A stretch of DNA of 64,000 nucleotides from Cellulomonas chitinilytica (lineage in GTDB: Bacteria > Actinomycetota > Actinomycetes > Actinomycetales > Cellulomonadaceae): the NCBI RefSeq assembly GCF_016862675.1, contig NZ_BONK01000002.1, forward strand, positions 372,001-436,000. Reading direction: 5' to 3'. The number at the start of each line of letters is the position of its first letter. Positions within the stretch are counted from its first letter, which is position 1. The notes under the pieces were generated by a model. The model had not been told where the DNA came from and ran no database searches. It saw nothing but the letters and a program-made list of their open reading frames with translations. Shown here one piece after another: positions 46,343 to 55,298 of the stretch. A program made the position numbers and the translations under genes.

Positions 46343-47482
46343 ATGACGAGCCCGCACGACGACGCGCCCCGCCCACCCGCGTGGGTGTCCCCGACGGGGG
46401 CGCCGCCCGCCGCCCCGCCACCCCCCACCGGCCCTGTGCCGCCCAGCTCGTGGGGCCAGCCCGTGGGTCCGCCCGTCGGTCAGTCGGGCACCGGGTGGGG
46501 GCCGGCCGTGCCGCCGCCCGTCGCCCCGTCCGGGGGCCCGTGGCGACCGCCCGCCCTCCAGCCGGGCATCATCCCGCTGCGCCCGCTCGGCCTCGGCGAG
46601 ATCCTCGACGGCGCGTTCCGCGCGGTCCGGGCGAACCCGCGCGTCATGTTCGGGCTGGCCGCCGCGGTCGTGACGGTCGCCGTCGCCCTCCAGCAGGTCA
46701 CCCGGTGGTACGTGCAGGGGCTGCTCACCGACTCCATGAACCGCCTGCTCCAGGAGTCCGACCCGACCGGTGAGCTCGGGATGGCCGACCAGATGGGCGC
46801 GCTCGTCGGCAGCGTCGTGAGCCTGCCCTTCACGCAGATCGCGACGACCGTCCTCACGGGTCTGGTGATCCTGTCGGTGAGCCGGTCGGTGCTCGGGCAG
46901 AGCATCACGATCGGCCAGGCGCTGCGCACGTCCCGCGTCTGGTGGGTCCTGGGCTTCACCGTGCTCGCGGGAGCGGCTCAGCTGGCCGTCGCCGCGGCCC
47001 TGGCCGGCGGTGTCGTGCTGCTGGTGTCGCAGGACCAGGTCGCCGCCGCCGTCGTCGTGGGTCTGCTGGGCGCCGTCGCGCTGTTCGTGGCTCTCGTGTG
47101 GTTCGCGGTGCGGACGCTGCTGGTGCCGCCCGCGCTGATGCTCGAGGGGAAGGCCTTCTGGCGGTCGGTCGGCCGCGCCTGGCGCCTCACGCGGGGAAGC
47201 TTCTGGCGGCTGCTCGGCACGTACCTCCTGGTCAGCTTCATCGTGGGCTTCGTCAGCAACGTGATCGTGTTCCCGGTCTCGATGTTCACCGCGCTGGTCC
47301 TGCAGGACCCGGCCGGGACGTCGTTCGCGAGCATCGTGCTCGTCGGCATCGCCAACGTCGTCGCGCTCACTCTCGCGACCACCTACCTCGCCGCCGTCGT
47401 CGCGCTCCTCTACATCGACGTCCGCATGCGCCGCGAAGGACTCGACATCGAGCTTGCTCGGGCCGCCCAGGCCGACGGGTGA
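46343..47482 (+). CDS. Polytopic membrane protein with glycerophosphodiesterase-membrane-domain likeness
   Basis: A 379-residue protein. The first ~85 residues are Pro/Gly-rich and cytosolic, followed by PLRPLGLGEILDGAFRAVRANPRVMFG, typical of the GlpQ-membrane-domain family, and about six membrane helices. The catalytic phosphodiesterase part is absent. The stop overlaps the DUF4129 gene (GTGA). It is the first gene of the MoxR cluster and divergent from mtrA. A role in envelope assembly is inferred. Confidence 0.75.
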   Translation: MTSPHDDAPRPPAWVSPTGAPPAAPPPPTGPVPPSSWGQPVGPPVGQSGTGWGPAVPPPVAPSGGPWRPPALQPGIIPLRPLGLGEILDGAFRAVRANPRVMFGLAAAVVTVAVALQQVTRWYVQGLLTDSMNRLLQESDPTGELGMADQMGALVGSVVSLPFTQIATTVLTGLVILSVSRSVLGQSITIGQALRTSRVWWVLGFTVLAGAAQLAVAAALAGGVVLLVSQDQVAAAVVVGLLGAVALFVALVWFAVRTLLVPPALMLEGKAFWRSVGRAWRLTRGSFWRLLGTYLLVSFIVGFVSNVIVFPVSMFTALVLQDPAGTSFASIVLVGIANVVALTLATTYLAAVVALLYIDVRMRREGLDIELARAAQADG

Positions 47483-48183
47483 CCCACGCGGTGTGGGCGG
47501 CGCACCTCGGCGCCCGGACGAGCGGGCTCCGGCTCGAGGTCCCTGTCGAGCCCGACGCGGCGACCGCCCGGCGCTGGGCGGAGCAGGAGCTGGCCGACCC
47601 GGTCTACCACCAGTCGCGCTCGCTCCTCGACCGGCTGCTGGACTGGGTGCTCGACCTGCTGGACGGCATCCCCGCGCCCGTCGTCTCCCCCGGCGTCTCC
47701 CTCGCCGTCGTGATCGGCGTGGTCGTCCTGGTCGCAGCCGTCGTGCTGTGGGCCGCGGGGCCGATCCGGCGGTCGCGTGCCGCCGCCGGTCGGGACGGAC
47801 GGTCGGTGCTGGGTGACGACGACCAACGGACCGCCGACCAGCTGCGGTCCGCGGCCGACGCCGCCGCGTCGACGGGTGACTGGTCGCTGGCCGTCGTCGA
47901 GCGGTTCCGCGCCGTCGTGCGGGGGCTGGAGGAGCGGACCGTCCTCGACGCGCGCCTCGGCCGCACCGCGCACGAGGCGACGGTCGACGCGAGCGTCCGC
48001 CTGCCGTCCCTGGGCGCCGCGCTCGGCGTCGGCGGACGGCTCTTCGACGACGTCGCGTACGGGCACGTCACCGCGACGAGCGACGACGACCGCGCGCTGC
48101 GGGACCTCGACCGGCGTGTGCGCGAGACGCGCCCGGTCGCCCCCGGTGACCGCTCCGAGCAGGCCGTGGCGGCCCCCCGATGA
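47479..48183 (+). CDS. DUF4129 membrane protein
   Basis: A 234-residue protein with one clear membrane helix (about residues 75-97, LAVVIGVVVLVAAVVLWAAG) after an amphipathic N-terminal part. The C-terminal DUF4129 domain (RSAADAAASTGDWSLAVVERFRAVVRGLEERTVL) is found beside transglutaminase or MoxR genes. It overlaps both neighbours by four bases. Function is unknown. Confidence 0.82.
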   Translation: MTHAVWAAHLGARTSGLRLEVPVEPDAATARRWAEQELADPVYHQSRSLLDRLLDWVLDLLDGIPAPVVSPGVSLAVVIGVVVLVAAVVLWAAGPIRRSRAAAGRDGRSVLGDDDQRTADQLRSAADAAASTGDWSLAVVERFRAVVRGLEERTVLDARLGRTAHEATVDASVRLPSLGAALGVGGRLFDDVAYGHVTATSDDDRALRDLDRRVRETRPVAPGDRSEQAVAAPR

Positions 48184-49376
48184 CCGCGACCACCGCGCCC
48201 ACCGTGGCCGCCCAGCCCGTCGTCGGCGACGGCACGTCGACCCGCACCCGCGCGTCAGCGCGGTGGCGCCGGTTCCGGGCGCCGCTCGCGATCCTCGGGC
48301 TGCTCGCGCTCGTCGGGCTCCTCGCGGCCCTGCCCGAGCCCCGCACGTCGACCACCGCGGTGGCGCCCGACAACCCCGGACCGACCGGTGCGCGGGCCGC
48401 GGCGCGGATCCTCGAGGACCAGGGCGTCGACGTCCGGTACGTGCGGCGGGTCGCCGACGCCGTCGCACAGGCGGCGCCGGACAGCACGCTGCTCGTGGTC
48501 GGGGGGATGTTCCTCGACGGCGAGCAGCTCGACGCCCTCGACGGCACCGGCGCGGACCTCGTGCTGGTCGGCTACACCGGGATCGCCGAGCAGCTCAGCG
48601 ACGGCCTGCTGGTGGGCGGCACCGACGGGGGGCCCGCCGTGCGGGACGCGGGGTGCGACGACCCCGACGCCGTCGCGGCGGGCACGGCCACCGTGTCGGG
48701 ATCGCTGCGTGCGACCGGCCCCGGTGCGACCGTCTGCTTCGCGGGCGACGACCCCGAGAGCGGCGCGTACGCCGTGGTCGGTGGGCAACGGCCGCTGACC
48801 GCGCTGACCGACACCGCGCCCCTGACGAACGAGCACCTCGCCGAGGAGGGCAACGCCGCGCTCGTGCTGCGGATGCTCGGCAAGAACGAGCGGCTCGTCT
48901 GGTTCGTCCCGTCGCTCGACGACCTCAGCACGACCGGCGGCGACGGCGGGCCCGCGCTCGGCGACCTGGTGCCGCCACGCGTCCGGCTCGTCGGCCTCAT
49001 GCTCGTCCTCGTCGTCGTGGTCGCCGCGCTCTGGCGCGGGCGACGCCTCGGACGTCTCGTGACCGAGCCGCTGCCCGTCGTGGTCCGGGCCGGCGAGACC
49101 ACCCGTGGTCGCGGACGCCTGTACCGACGCTCCCGCGCCTACGGGCACGCCGCCGCAGCCCTGCGCGCCGGTGCGGCGAGCCGGTGCGCGACCCGGCTCG
49201 GCCTGCCCCGGTCCGCCGGCGCGGTCCAGCTCGTCGACGCCGTGTCGCGTGCCACCGGACGGGACGCCGCTGCCGTCGAGCACCTGTTGTACGGTCCCCC
49301 ACCGCGGGACGACGCCGGCCTGGCACGGCTGGCCCTGGACCTGGACCACCTGGAGAGCGAGGTTCACCGAACGTGA
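48180..49376 (+). CDS. DUF4350 membrane protein
   Basis: A 398-residue membrane protein. A membrane helix near residues 34-50 is followed by an extracytoplasmic DUF4350 domain (DNPGPTGARAAARILEDQGVDVRYV), a second helix near 268-288 and a cytosolic C-terminal part. ATGA and GTGA overlaps join it to both neighbours. DUF4350 typically accompanies DUF4129 and MoxR in actinobacteria. The role is unknown. Confidence 0.8.
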   Translation: MTATTAPTVAAQPVVGDGTSTRTRASARWRRFRAPLAILGLLALVGLLAALPEPRTSTTAVAPDNPGPTGARAAARILEDQGVDVRYVRRVADAVAQAAPDSTLLVVGGMFLDGEQLDALDGTGADLVLVGYTGIAEQLSDGLLVGGTDGGPAVRDAGCDDPDAVAAGTATVSGSLRATGPGATVCFAGDDPESGAYAVVGGQRPLTALTDTAPLTNEHLAEEGNAALVLRMLGKNERLVWFVPSLDDLSTTGGDGGPALGDLVPPRVRLVGLMLVLVVVVAALWRGRRLGRLVTEPLPVVVRAGETTRGRGRLYRRSRAYGHAAAALRAGAASRCATRLGLPRSAGAVQLVDAVSRATGRDAAAVEHLLYGPPPRDDAGLARLALDLDHLESEVHRT

Positions 49377-50737
49377 CCGAGGAGACCCCCGGCATGCCCA
49401 CGCCCGAGCACGTCCCCGCACCGGCGACCCCGCCCGGCGGCGCACCGGCACCCGCCCCCGCGCCCTCCGCGCCCCCTGCGCCCTCCGCGCCCACGGCACC
49501 GGCCTGGCCCGGGGTCCCTGCTGCTGCGCCCGCGCCCACCGGCTCCCCGGCTCCTGCCGGACCGCCCGCGCCGCCCACGAGCTCCCCTGCGCCGGCCTGG
49601 CCTGCCGCGCCGCCGAACGCCCCCGCGCCCGCCGGTCCACCCGCACCCGCCGGTCCGCCCGCGCCCGCCGGACCGCCCGCACCCCAGCACGCCGCGCCGC
49701 CGCAGGTGCCCGCCCCTGCACCCGCACCGCCCGTCGGAGCCGCCCCCGCGCCGTTCCCGGCGCCCGCCCACCAGCCGTCCGCGCCCTCGCACGAGCTGCG
49801 CGCGGCGCTCGCCGGCGTGCGGAGCGAGGTCGCCAAGGCCGTCGTCGGGCAGGACGCCGCCGTGAGCGGTCTCGTCATCGCGCTCCTGTGCCGGGGCCAC
49901 GTGCTCCTCGAGGGCGTCCCGGGCGTCGCGAAGACCCTCCTCGTCCGCTCGCTGTCGGCCGCGCTGGACCTCGGCACCAAGCGGGTCCAGTTCACGCCGG
50001 ACCTGATGCCCGGCGACATCACCGGCTCGCTCGTGTACGACGCCCGGACGGCCGAGTTCTCCTTCCGCGAGGGACCGGTGTTCACGAACCTCCTGCTCGC
50101 CGACGAGATCAACCGGACGCCCCCCAAGACGCAGGCGTCCCTGCTCGAGGCGATGGAGGAGCGGCAGGTGTCGGTCGACGGGACCCCGCGCCCGCTGCCG
50201 GACCCGTTCCTCGTGATCGCGACGCAGAACCCCGTCGAGTACGAGGGCACCTACCCGCTGCCGGAGGCGCAGCTCGACCGGTTCCTGCTCAAGCTGACGC
50301 TGCCGCTGCCGGAGCGGGACGACGAGGTCGAGGTGCTCGCGAGGCACGCGGCAGGCTTCGACCCGCGCGACCTGGCCGCGGCAGGCATCCGGCCCGTCGC
50401 GGACGCGGCGCTGCTCGCCCGCGCACGTGCCGAGGTCGCGCAGGTGCAGGTGTCGCGGGAGGTGCTCGGGTACGCGGTCGACGTGTGCCGTGCGACGCGA
50501 CGCTCGCCGTCCCTGTCGCTCGGCGTCTCGCCCCGTGGTGCGACGGCGCTGCTCGCGACGTCCCGCGCCTGGGCGTGGCTGTCCGGGCGTGGGTACGTGA
50601 CGCCCGACGACGTCAAGGCGCTCGCGCACCCGACGCTGCGGCACCGCGTGCAGCTGCGGCCCGAGGCCGAGCTCGAGGGCGTGAACGCGGAGGTCGTCCT
50701 CGACACGGTGCTGGGGTCCGTCCCCGTCCCCCGCTGA
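49373..50737 (+). CDS. MoxR-family AAA+ ATPase with Pro/Ala-rich N-terminal extension
   Basis: A chaperone-like ATPase of 454 residues. The AAA+ core begins near residue 140: Walker A LLEGVPGVAKTLL, Walker B LLLADEINRTPPKTQASLLEAM, sensor 1 IATQNP and an Arg-rich lid region. MoxR proteins help mature partners that have von Willebrand or DUF58 domains, as in the next gene. The first 139 residues are nearly all Pro, Ala and Gly, with an APAGPP repeat. GTG overlaps the DUF4350 stop; ATG 49394 is an alternative start. Confidence 0.9.
   Translation: MTEETPGMPTPEHVPAPATPPGGAPAPAPAPSAPPAPSAPTAPAWPGVPAAAPAPTGSPAPAGPPAPPTSSPAPAWPAAPPNAPAPAGPPAPAGPPAPAGPPAPQHAAPPQVPAPAPAPPVGAAPAPFPAPAHQPSAPSHELRAALAGVRSEVAKAVVGQDAAVSGLVIALLCRGHVLLEGVPGVAKTLLVRSLSAALDLGTKRVQFTPDLMPGDITGSLVYDARTAEFSFREGPVFTNLLLADEINRTPPKTQASLLEAMEERQVSVDGTPRPLPDPFLVIATQNPVEYEGTYPLPEAQLDRFLLKLTLPLPERDDEVEVLARHAAGFDPRDLAAAGIRPVADAALLARARAEVAQVQVSREVLGYAVDVCRATRRSPSLSLGVSPRGATALLATSRAWAWLSGRGYVTPDDVKALAHPTLRHRVQLRPEAELEGVNAEVVLDTVLGSVPVPR
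49622..49684 (+). repeat. 18-bp coding minisatellite in moxR
   Basis: Three units (49622-49639, 49640-49657, 49658-49675) plus a partial fourth encode PAPAGP. Units differ only at a few third positions. Confidence 0.8.
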
Positions 50738-50744
50738 GCGCGTC

Positions 50745-52037
50745 GTGACCTTCACGTGGCGGGCGGTGGTGCTCGCGGCGCTCGGCGTCCCGGTGGTCCT
50801 CGTGCTGCCGGCGGCGGGCACGGTCCTCGTCTGGACGCTCGTCGTCGCCGCGGTGTGCGTCGTGGACGCCGCGCTCGCCGCGTCACCCCGGCAGGTCGCC
50901 GTCGAGCGGGACGTGCCGGTCTCGGTCCGGCTGACGGAGCCGGCCGACTCGACGCTCGTCGTGACGAACGTCGGTCGCCGCCGGCTGCGCGCGGTCGTGC
51001 GGGACGCGTGGCCTCCCTCGGCCTCGGCGCAGACCGACCGGCACGCGGTGGACGTGCCACCCGGTGAGGGCCGTCGGCTACGGACGACGCTCGTGCCGAC
51101 CCGACGCGGCGACGCGCACGCGGACCGGGTGACGATCCGGACGTCCGGTCCGCTCGGGGTGTCCGGCCGGCAGGCGTCCCTGACGGTGCCCGGGCGGCTG
51201 CGCGTGCTCCCCGAGTTCGCGTCGCGCCGGCACCTGCCGAGCAGGCTCGCCCGGCTGCGGGAGCTCGACGGGCGCGCGGCGGTGCAGGTGCGCGGGCCGG
51301 GCACGGAGTTCGACTCGTTGCGCGAGTACGTGATCGGCGACGACGTGCGGGCCATCGACTGGCGCGCCACCGCCCGCCGCGGCGACGTCGTCGTGCGGAC
51401 GTGGCGCCCCGAACGGGACCGTCGCGTGATGATCGTGCTCGACTCCGCGCGGACCTCGGCGGTCCGCGTGCTCGACGCGCCCCGGATCGACGCGTCGATC
51501 GAGGCGGCGCTGCTGCTCTCGGCGCTCGCGGGCCGGGCGGGCGACCGGGTGGAGCTCCTCGCCTTCGACCGGCGGGTCCGTGCCCGGGCGGCGGGGGTGT
51601 CGGGCGCGCGTCTCATGCCGGCGCTCGCGGACGCGCTCGCGAACGTCCATCCCGAGCTCGTCGAGACGGACTGGGCGGGTGTGGTGGGCGACGTGCGCCG
51701 CCGGATGAGCCAGCGTGCTCTCGTCGTGCTGCTCACCGCGCTCGAGCCGGCGGCGGTGGAGCAGGGCCTGCTCGGCGTGGTCGGCCAGCTCACGGAGCGT
51801 CACCAGGTGGTCCTCGCGTCGGTGCAGGACCCCGAGGTGGACGCCCTGCGCGCGGGCCGCGGCGACGCCGCGGCGGTCTTCGACGCCGCGGCGGCGGAGC
51901 GGGCCGGTCTCGAACGTGCCGCGGTCGCCCAGCGGCTGCGGCAGCGCGGCGTCGAGGTGCTCGAGGCGCTGCCCGACGAGCTCGCGCCGCGGCTGGCCGA
52001 CACGTACCTGGCGCTCAAGGCGGCCGGTCGCCTCTGA
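50745..52037 (+). CDS. DUF58 protein
   Basis: A 430-residue membrane-anchored protein with two N-terminal hydrophobic segments (about 8-45) and a DUF58/vWA-like cytosolic or exposed domain. The family block GTEFDSLREYVIGDDVRAIDWRATARRGDVVVRTW is conserved. A vWA-like metal site may be in VMIVLDSARTS. It starts seven bases after moxR, and the pair is a standard MoxR-substrate arrangement. Confidence 0.9.
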   Translation: MTFTWRAVVLAALGVPVVLVLPAAGTVLVWTLVVAAVCVVDAALAASPRQVAVERDVPVSVRLTEPADSTLVVTNVGRRRLRAVVRDAWPPSASAQTDRHAVDVPPGEGRRLRTTLVPTRRGDAHADRVTIRTSGPLGVSGRQASLTVPGRLRVLPEFASRRHLPSRLARLRELDGRAAVQVRGPGTEFDSLREYVIGDDVRAIDWRATARRGDVVVRTWRPERDRRVMIVLDSARTSAVRVLDAPRIDASIEAALLLSALAGRAGDRVELLAFDRRVRARAAGVSGARLMPALADALANVHPELVETDWAGVVGDVRRRMSQRALVVLLTALEPAAVEQGLLGVVGQLTERHQVVLASVQDPEVDALRAGRGDAAAVFDAAAAERAGLERAAVAQRLRQRGVEVLEALPDELAPRLADTYLALKAAGRL

Positions 52038-52165
52038 CGGCGGACCGGTGCGCCGGGTCGCCCGCGGCTTCGGGACGCCCCGACGCACCTGCCGGCCGGG
52101 TGTGCCCGGCGGCACGCCCGCGGCCTGCGACGATCGCCCGCCCACCGCGTGTCGGCCAGTGCCGA

Positions 52166-52171
52166 TACCGT
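52166..52171 (+). promoter_or_regulatory. -10 element of the AlkZ-like gene (leaderless)
   Basis: TACCGT lies exactly six bases before the GTG at 52178. No ribosome-binding site is visible. Confidence 0.5.
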
Positions 52172-52177
52172 GCGAGC

Positions 52178-53368
52178 GTGCCCGTGGACCCGCCGCTGAC
52201 CACCGCCGAGCTCAACCGTGCGCTCCTCGCACGTCAGCACCTCCTGGACCGGGCGGACGTCCCGGTGACCGCGATGGTGGACCACCTGGTCGGCCTGCAG
52301 GCGCAGAACGCGTGGTCGCCGTACGTCGGCCTGTGGAGCCGCGTGTCGTCGTTCTCCCACGGCGACCTCGGCGGGACGCTCCTGGAGCGTTCCACGGCAC
52401 GCATCGCCGTCATGCGCGGCACGATCCACCTCGTCACGGCACCGGACGCGCTGCTGCTGCCGGCCCTGATCGCGCCGCTGTTCCGCAAGGACCTGCTCGT
52501 CAACGCGGCGCACGCCGCGGCCCTGCGCACGCTCGACGTCGACGAGCTGACCGCGCGGGCCCGCGCACTTGTCGAGGAGCGGCCGCGGGTGACGACGGAC
52601 CTGGGCGCCCTGCTCGGCGAACGCTGGCCGGACGTCGCACCGGCGACGCTCGCGTACGGCGCGCGGGGCACGCTCCCGCTGGTCCAGGTGCCTCCCCGGG
52701 GCGTCTGGGGGCGGTCCGGTGCGACGACGTGGACGACGGCCTGGTCCTGGCTCGGACCGCAGGCCACGGCGGCCGCTCCCGACGTCACCGACCCCGACGT
52801 GCTCGCCGCCGAGCTCGAGCGACTGGTGCTGCGCTACCTCGCGGCGTTCGGGCCGGCGACGGTCGCCGACCTGCAGGCGTGGTCGGGGCTGACGGGTCTG
52901 CGGCCGGTCGTCGACGGGCTCGGCGACCGGGTGCTGCGGTTCTCGGCACCACCCCCGCCCGGCGGGGTCCGCCCCCGCACCGTCGTCGACGTGCCCGACG
53001 CGCCACGCCCGGCCGGTGACGTGCCGGCCCCGGTGCGGTTCCTGCCCGACCTCGACAACGTGCTGCTCAGCCACGCGGACCGCAGCCGCATCGTGAGCGA
53101 CGAGCGCCGACGCAGCCTGCAGACCCGCAACGGCGTCATCCCGGGAACTGTCCTGGTCGACGGCCGGGTCGGGGCGACGTGGGTCGTCCGGCGCACGCGA
53201 CTCGACGACGGTGGTCGCAGCCGGCGTGAGCTGGCGACGCTCGAGGTCACGTCCCTCGACCCGCTCGACACCGCCCGGCGTCGCGCGCTCGAGGACGAGG
53301 GGTCGCGATTCGTGCGCTTCTTCGCCGACGACGCGGCCGAGCATGCGGTCGTCGTCGCCGCGACCTGA
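52178..53368 (+). CDS. AlkZ-like winged-helix DNA glycosylase
   Basis: A 396-residue HTH_42-superfamily protein. The catalytic QxQ motif (Gln41-Ala-Gln43) in HLVGLQAQNAWSPYVGLW is that of Streptomyces AlkZ, which unhooks azinomycin crosslinks. Further family marks are MRGTIHLVTAPDA, FGPATVADLQAWSGL and LPDLDNVLLSHADRSR. The substrate here is unknown. It is a single leaderless gene, convergent with SpoIIM two bases apart. A second paralogue of QxD type is at 38932. Confidence 0.85.
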   Translation: MPVDPPLTTAELNRALLARQHLLDRADVPVTAMVDHLVGLQAQNAWSPYVGLWSRVSSFSHGDLGGTLLERSTARIAVMRGTIHLVTAPDALLLPALIAPLFRKDLLVNAAHAAALRTLDVDELTARARALVEERPRVTTDLGALLGERWPDVAPATLAYGARGTLPLVQVPPRGVWGRSGATTWTTAWSWLGPQATAAAPDVTDPDVLAAELERLVLRYLAAFGPATVADLQAWSGLTGLRPVVDGLGDRVLRFSAPPPPGGVRPRTVVDVPDAPRPAGDVPAPVRFLPDLDNVLLSHADRSRIVSDERRRSLQTRNGVIPGTVLVDGRVGATWVVRRTRLDDGGRSRRELATLEVTSLDPLDTARRRALEDEGSRFVRFFADDAAEHAVVVAAT

Positions 53369-53370
53369 GA

Positions 53371-54360
53371 TCAGCCCGCGGTCGCGAGCGTGTAACCACC
53401 GCGGTCGGCCGTCACGTCGCCGGTCTCGCCCGCCCGCACGGCCCGGCGACCCAGGACGAGCGTGTACGCCCAGAACGCGGAGACGGCGATCACCCCGGCA
53501 GCGATCTTCACGGCCCACGGCAGGTCGGACCCGTTGAGGAACCCCTCGATCACCCCGGAGATCGCGAGCGTGCCGACGAGCCCGATCGCGACGGTGAACA
53601 GGGCGCGAGCCTCCTCCGCGAGCGCCCGGCCCCGGGGGCGGGGCCCCGGGTCGATCCACGTCCAGAAGATCCGCAGACCGGCCGCTCCCGCGACGAACAC
53701 CGACGTGAGCTCCAGGAGCCCGTGGGGTGCGATGAGCTGGAAGAACACGTCCAGACGACCGTGCGCCGCCATGAGCCCGCCCGCCGCACCGGCGCCGATG
53801 GCGTTCGCCACGAGGAAGTAGACGGGGAGGAAGCCGGTGATGCCGGACCCGATGCAGACCGCGGTCAGCCACGCGTTGTTCGTCCACACGTGCAGCGCGA
53901 AGCCGGCGCCCGGGTCGTAGTAGTCGGAGAACTCGTGCTCCACGTACTGCTGCTGCTGGCTGGGCGTGCCCATCGCCGCCTGGGCGTCCGGCTGCGTCGC
54001 GACCCAGACGCCGCTCGCCACGGCGACGAGCACGAACCCCACCGTGACGGCGACCGTCCACCACCGGATCCGGTAGAGCGCGGCAGGCAGGGACACGCCG
54101 AGGAAGACCGCGACGTCCCGCCAGCTCGGCTCGTGCGCCCCGGCGATCGCGGCACGGGACCGGCCGAGCTGCTGCGACAGCCGGCTCACCAGCTCGGGGT
54201 CCGGCGCCGCGGAGCGGATCACGGAGAGGTCGGTGGCGGTCGCCTGGTAGAGGCGCACGAGCTCGTCCGCCTCCGCACCCGTCCGCCGTCGGGTGCGGGT
54301 CAGGCGGTCCAGCCGCTGCCACGCGCCGGCGCGGGCCGCCTGGTAGGCGTCGAGATCCAT
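53371..54360 (-). CDS. SpoIIM-like stage II sporulation protein M family
   Basis: A 329-residue polytopic membrane protein. A cytosolic N-terminus (about 1-95) precedes five or more hydrophobic segments. The family block is seen in FALHVWTNNAWLTAVCIGSGITGFLPVYFL and IAPHGLLELTSVFVAGAAGLRI. SpoIIM-like proteins occur in non-sporulating actinobacteria next to RDD and MoxR genes; they may help wall remodelling. CAGGCT lies six bases before the ATG. It is divergent from the RDD gene. Confidence 0.87.
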   Translation of the reverse strand: MDLDAYQAARAGAWQRLDRLTRTRRRTGAEADELVRLYQATATDLSVIRSAAPDPELVSRLSQQLGRSRAAIAGAHEPSWRDVAVFLGVSLPAALYRIRWWTVAVTVGFVLVAVASGVWVATQPDAQAAMGTPSQQQQYVEHEFSDYYDPGAGFALHVWTNNAWLTAVCIGSGITGFLPVYFLVANAIGAGAAGGLMAAHGRLDVFFQLIAPHGLLELTSVFVAGAAGLRIFWTWIDPGPRPRGRALAEEARALFTVAIGLVGTLAISGVIEGFLNGSDLPWAVKIAAGVIAVSAFWAYTLVLGRRAVRAGETGDVTADRGGYTLATAG

Positions 54361-54448
54361 GCGCACAGCCTGCCATCCCGCCGGGCCGCTCAGCGGCTAG
54401 TCTCCCCAGGCAGGGCGCGCGCCCCGCGCGGAGACGGGAGGAGGGCAC

Positions 54449-55264
54449 ATGGCCGGCGTCGTCATCGGCGAGGGGGTGCTGCTCGACTCGCAGCCCGCGT
54501 CGCCGATCTCCCGGGTCCTGGCCGCTCTCCTGGACCTGCTGGTCATCGTGGTCGGGGTGTTCGTGCTGCTCTTCCTCGTGGGGCTCACGGGAGCGGCCGA
54601 CTCCGAGGACGGCGCGGCGATCCTGGGCGTCGTGATCGTCGCGACGATCACCGTCGTCGTCCCCACGACGGTCGAGACCCTGACCCGCGGACGCTCGGTC
54701 GGCAAGCTCGCGGTGGGGATCCGGGTGGTCCGCGACGACGGCGGTCCGCTCGTGCTCCGTCAGGCGCTCGTCCGTGCTCTCGTGGGGTTCGTCGAGCTGT
54801 GGGCCACGTTCGGCTCGGTGGCGCTCATCTGCTCGATCGTGCACCCGCAGGGCAAGCGCGTCGGCGACATCCTGGCCGGCACGTACGCGCTGCGCGTCCG
54901 GGGCGCGACGGCGCTGCGCACGGCCGCGCCGATGCCGCCGTGGCTCGCCGGCTGGGCCGCGCGGGCCGACGTCGCCCGCCTGCCAGACGGGCTCGCCCTG
55001 TCGGTGCGCCAGTTCCTCGTCCGGGCTGCGAAGCTGCACCCGGCCTCCCGGGTGCAGCTCGGCGAGCAGCTCACCTCCGAGGTGCAGCGCTACGTGCACC
55101 CCCTGCCACCGCCGGGCACCCACCCGGAGGCGTTCCTCGCCGCCGTGCTCGCCGAGCGGCGCGAGCGGGAGCTGCGGACCCGCCTCGCGGCCGCCCACCG
55201 GGACGCCGTCGAGGCCGACCTGCTGCACCGGCTCCCCTACGGGGTCCCCGACCCCGCCCAGTGA
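54449..55264 (+). CDS. RDD-family membrane protein
   Basis: A 271-residue protein. The RDD domain (about 15-155) contains three hydrophobic segments with the Arg and acidic marks (SRVLAALLDLLVI, RGRSVGKLAVGIRVV). A cytosolic C-terminal part follows. ATG has a strong GGGAGGAGGG ribosome site. TAGTCT at 54398-54403 may be its -10, giving a leader of about 40 nt. RDD and SpoIIM genes divergent from each other are a common pair. Confidence 0.88.
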   Translation: MAGVVIGEGVLLDSQPASPISRVLAALLDLLVIVVGVFVLLFLVGLTGAADSEDGAAILGVVIVATITVVVPTTVETLTRGRSVGKLAVGIRVVRDDGGPLVLRQALVRALVGFVELWATFGSVALICSIVHPQGKRVGDILAGTYALRVRGATALRTAAPMPPWLAGWAARADVARLPDGLALSVRQFLVRAAKLHPASRVQLGEQLTSEVQRYVHPLPPPGTHPEAFLAAVLAERRERELRTRLAAAHRDAVEADLLHRLPYGVPDPAQ

Positions 55265-55298
55265 GCCCGCGCCCGCCGCACCCGACGGGCCCAGCACC

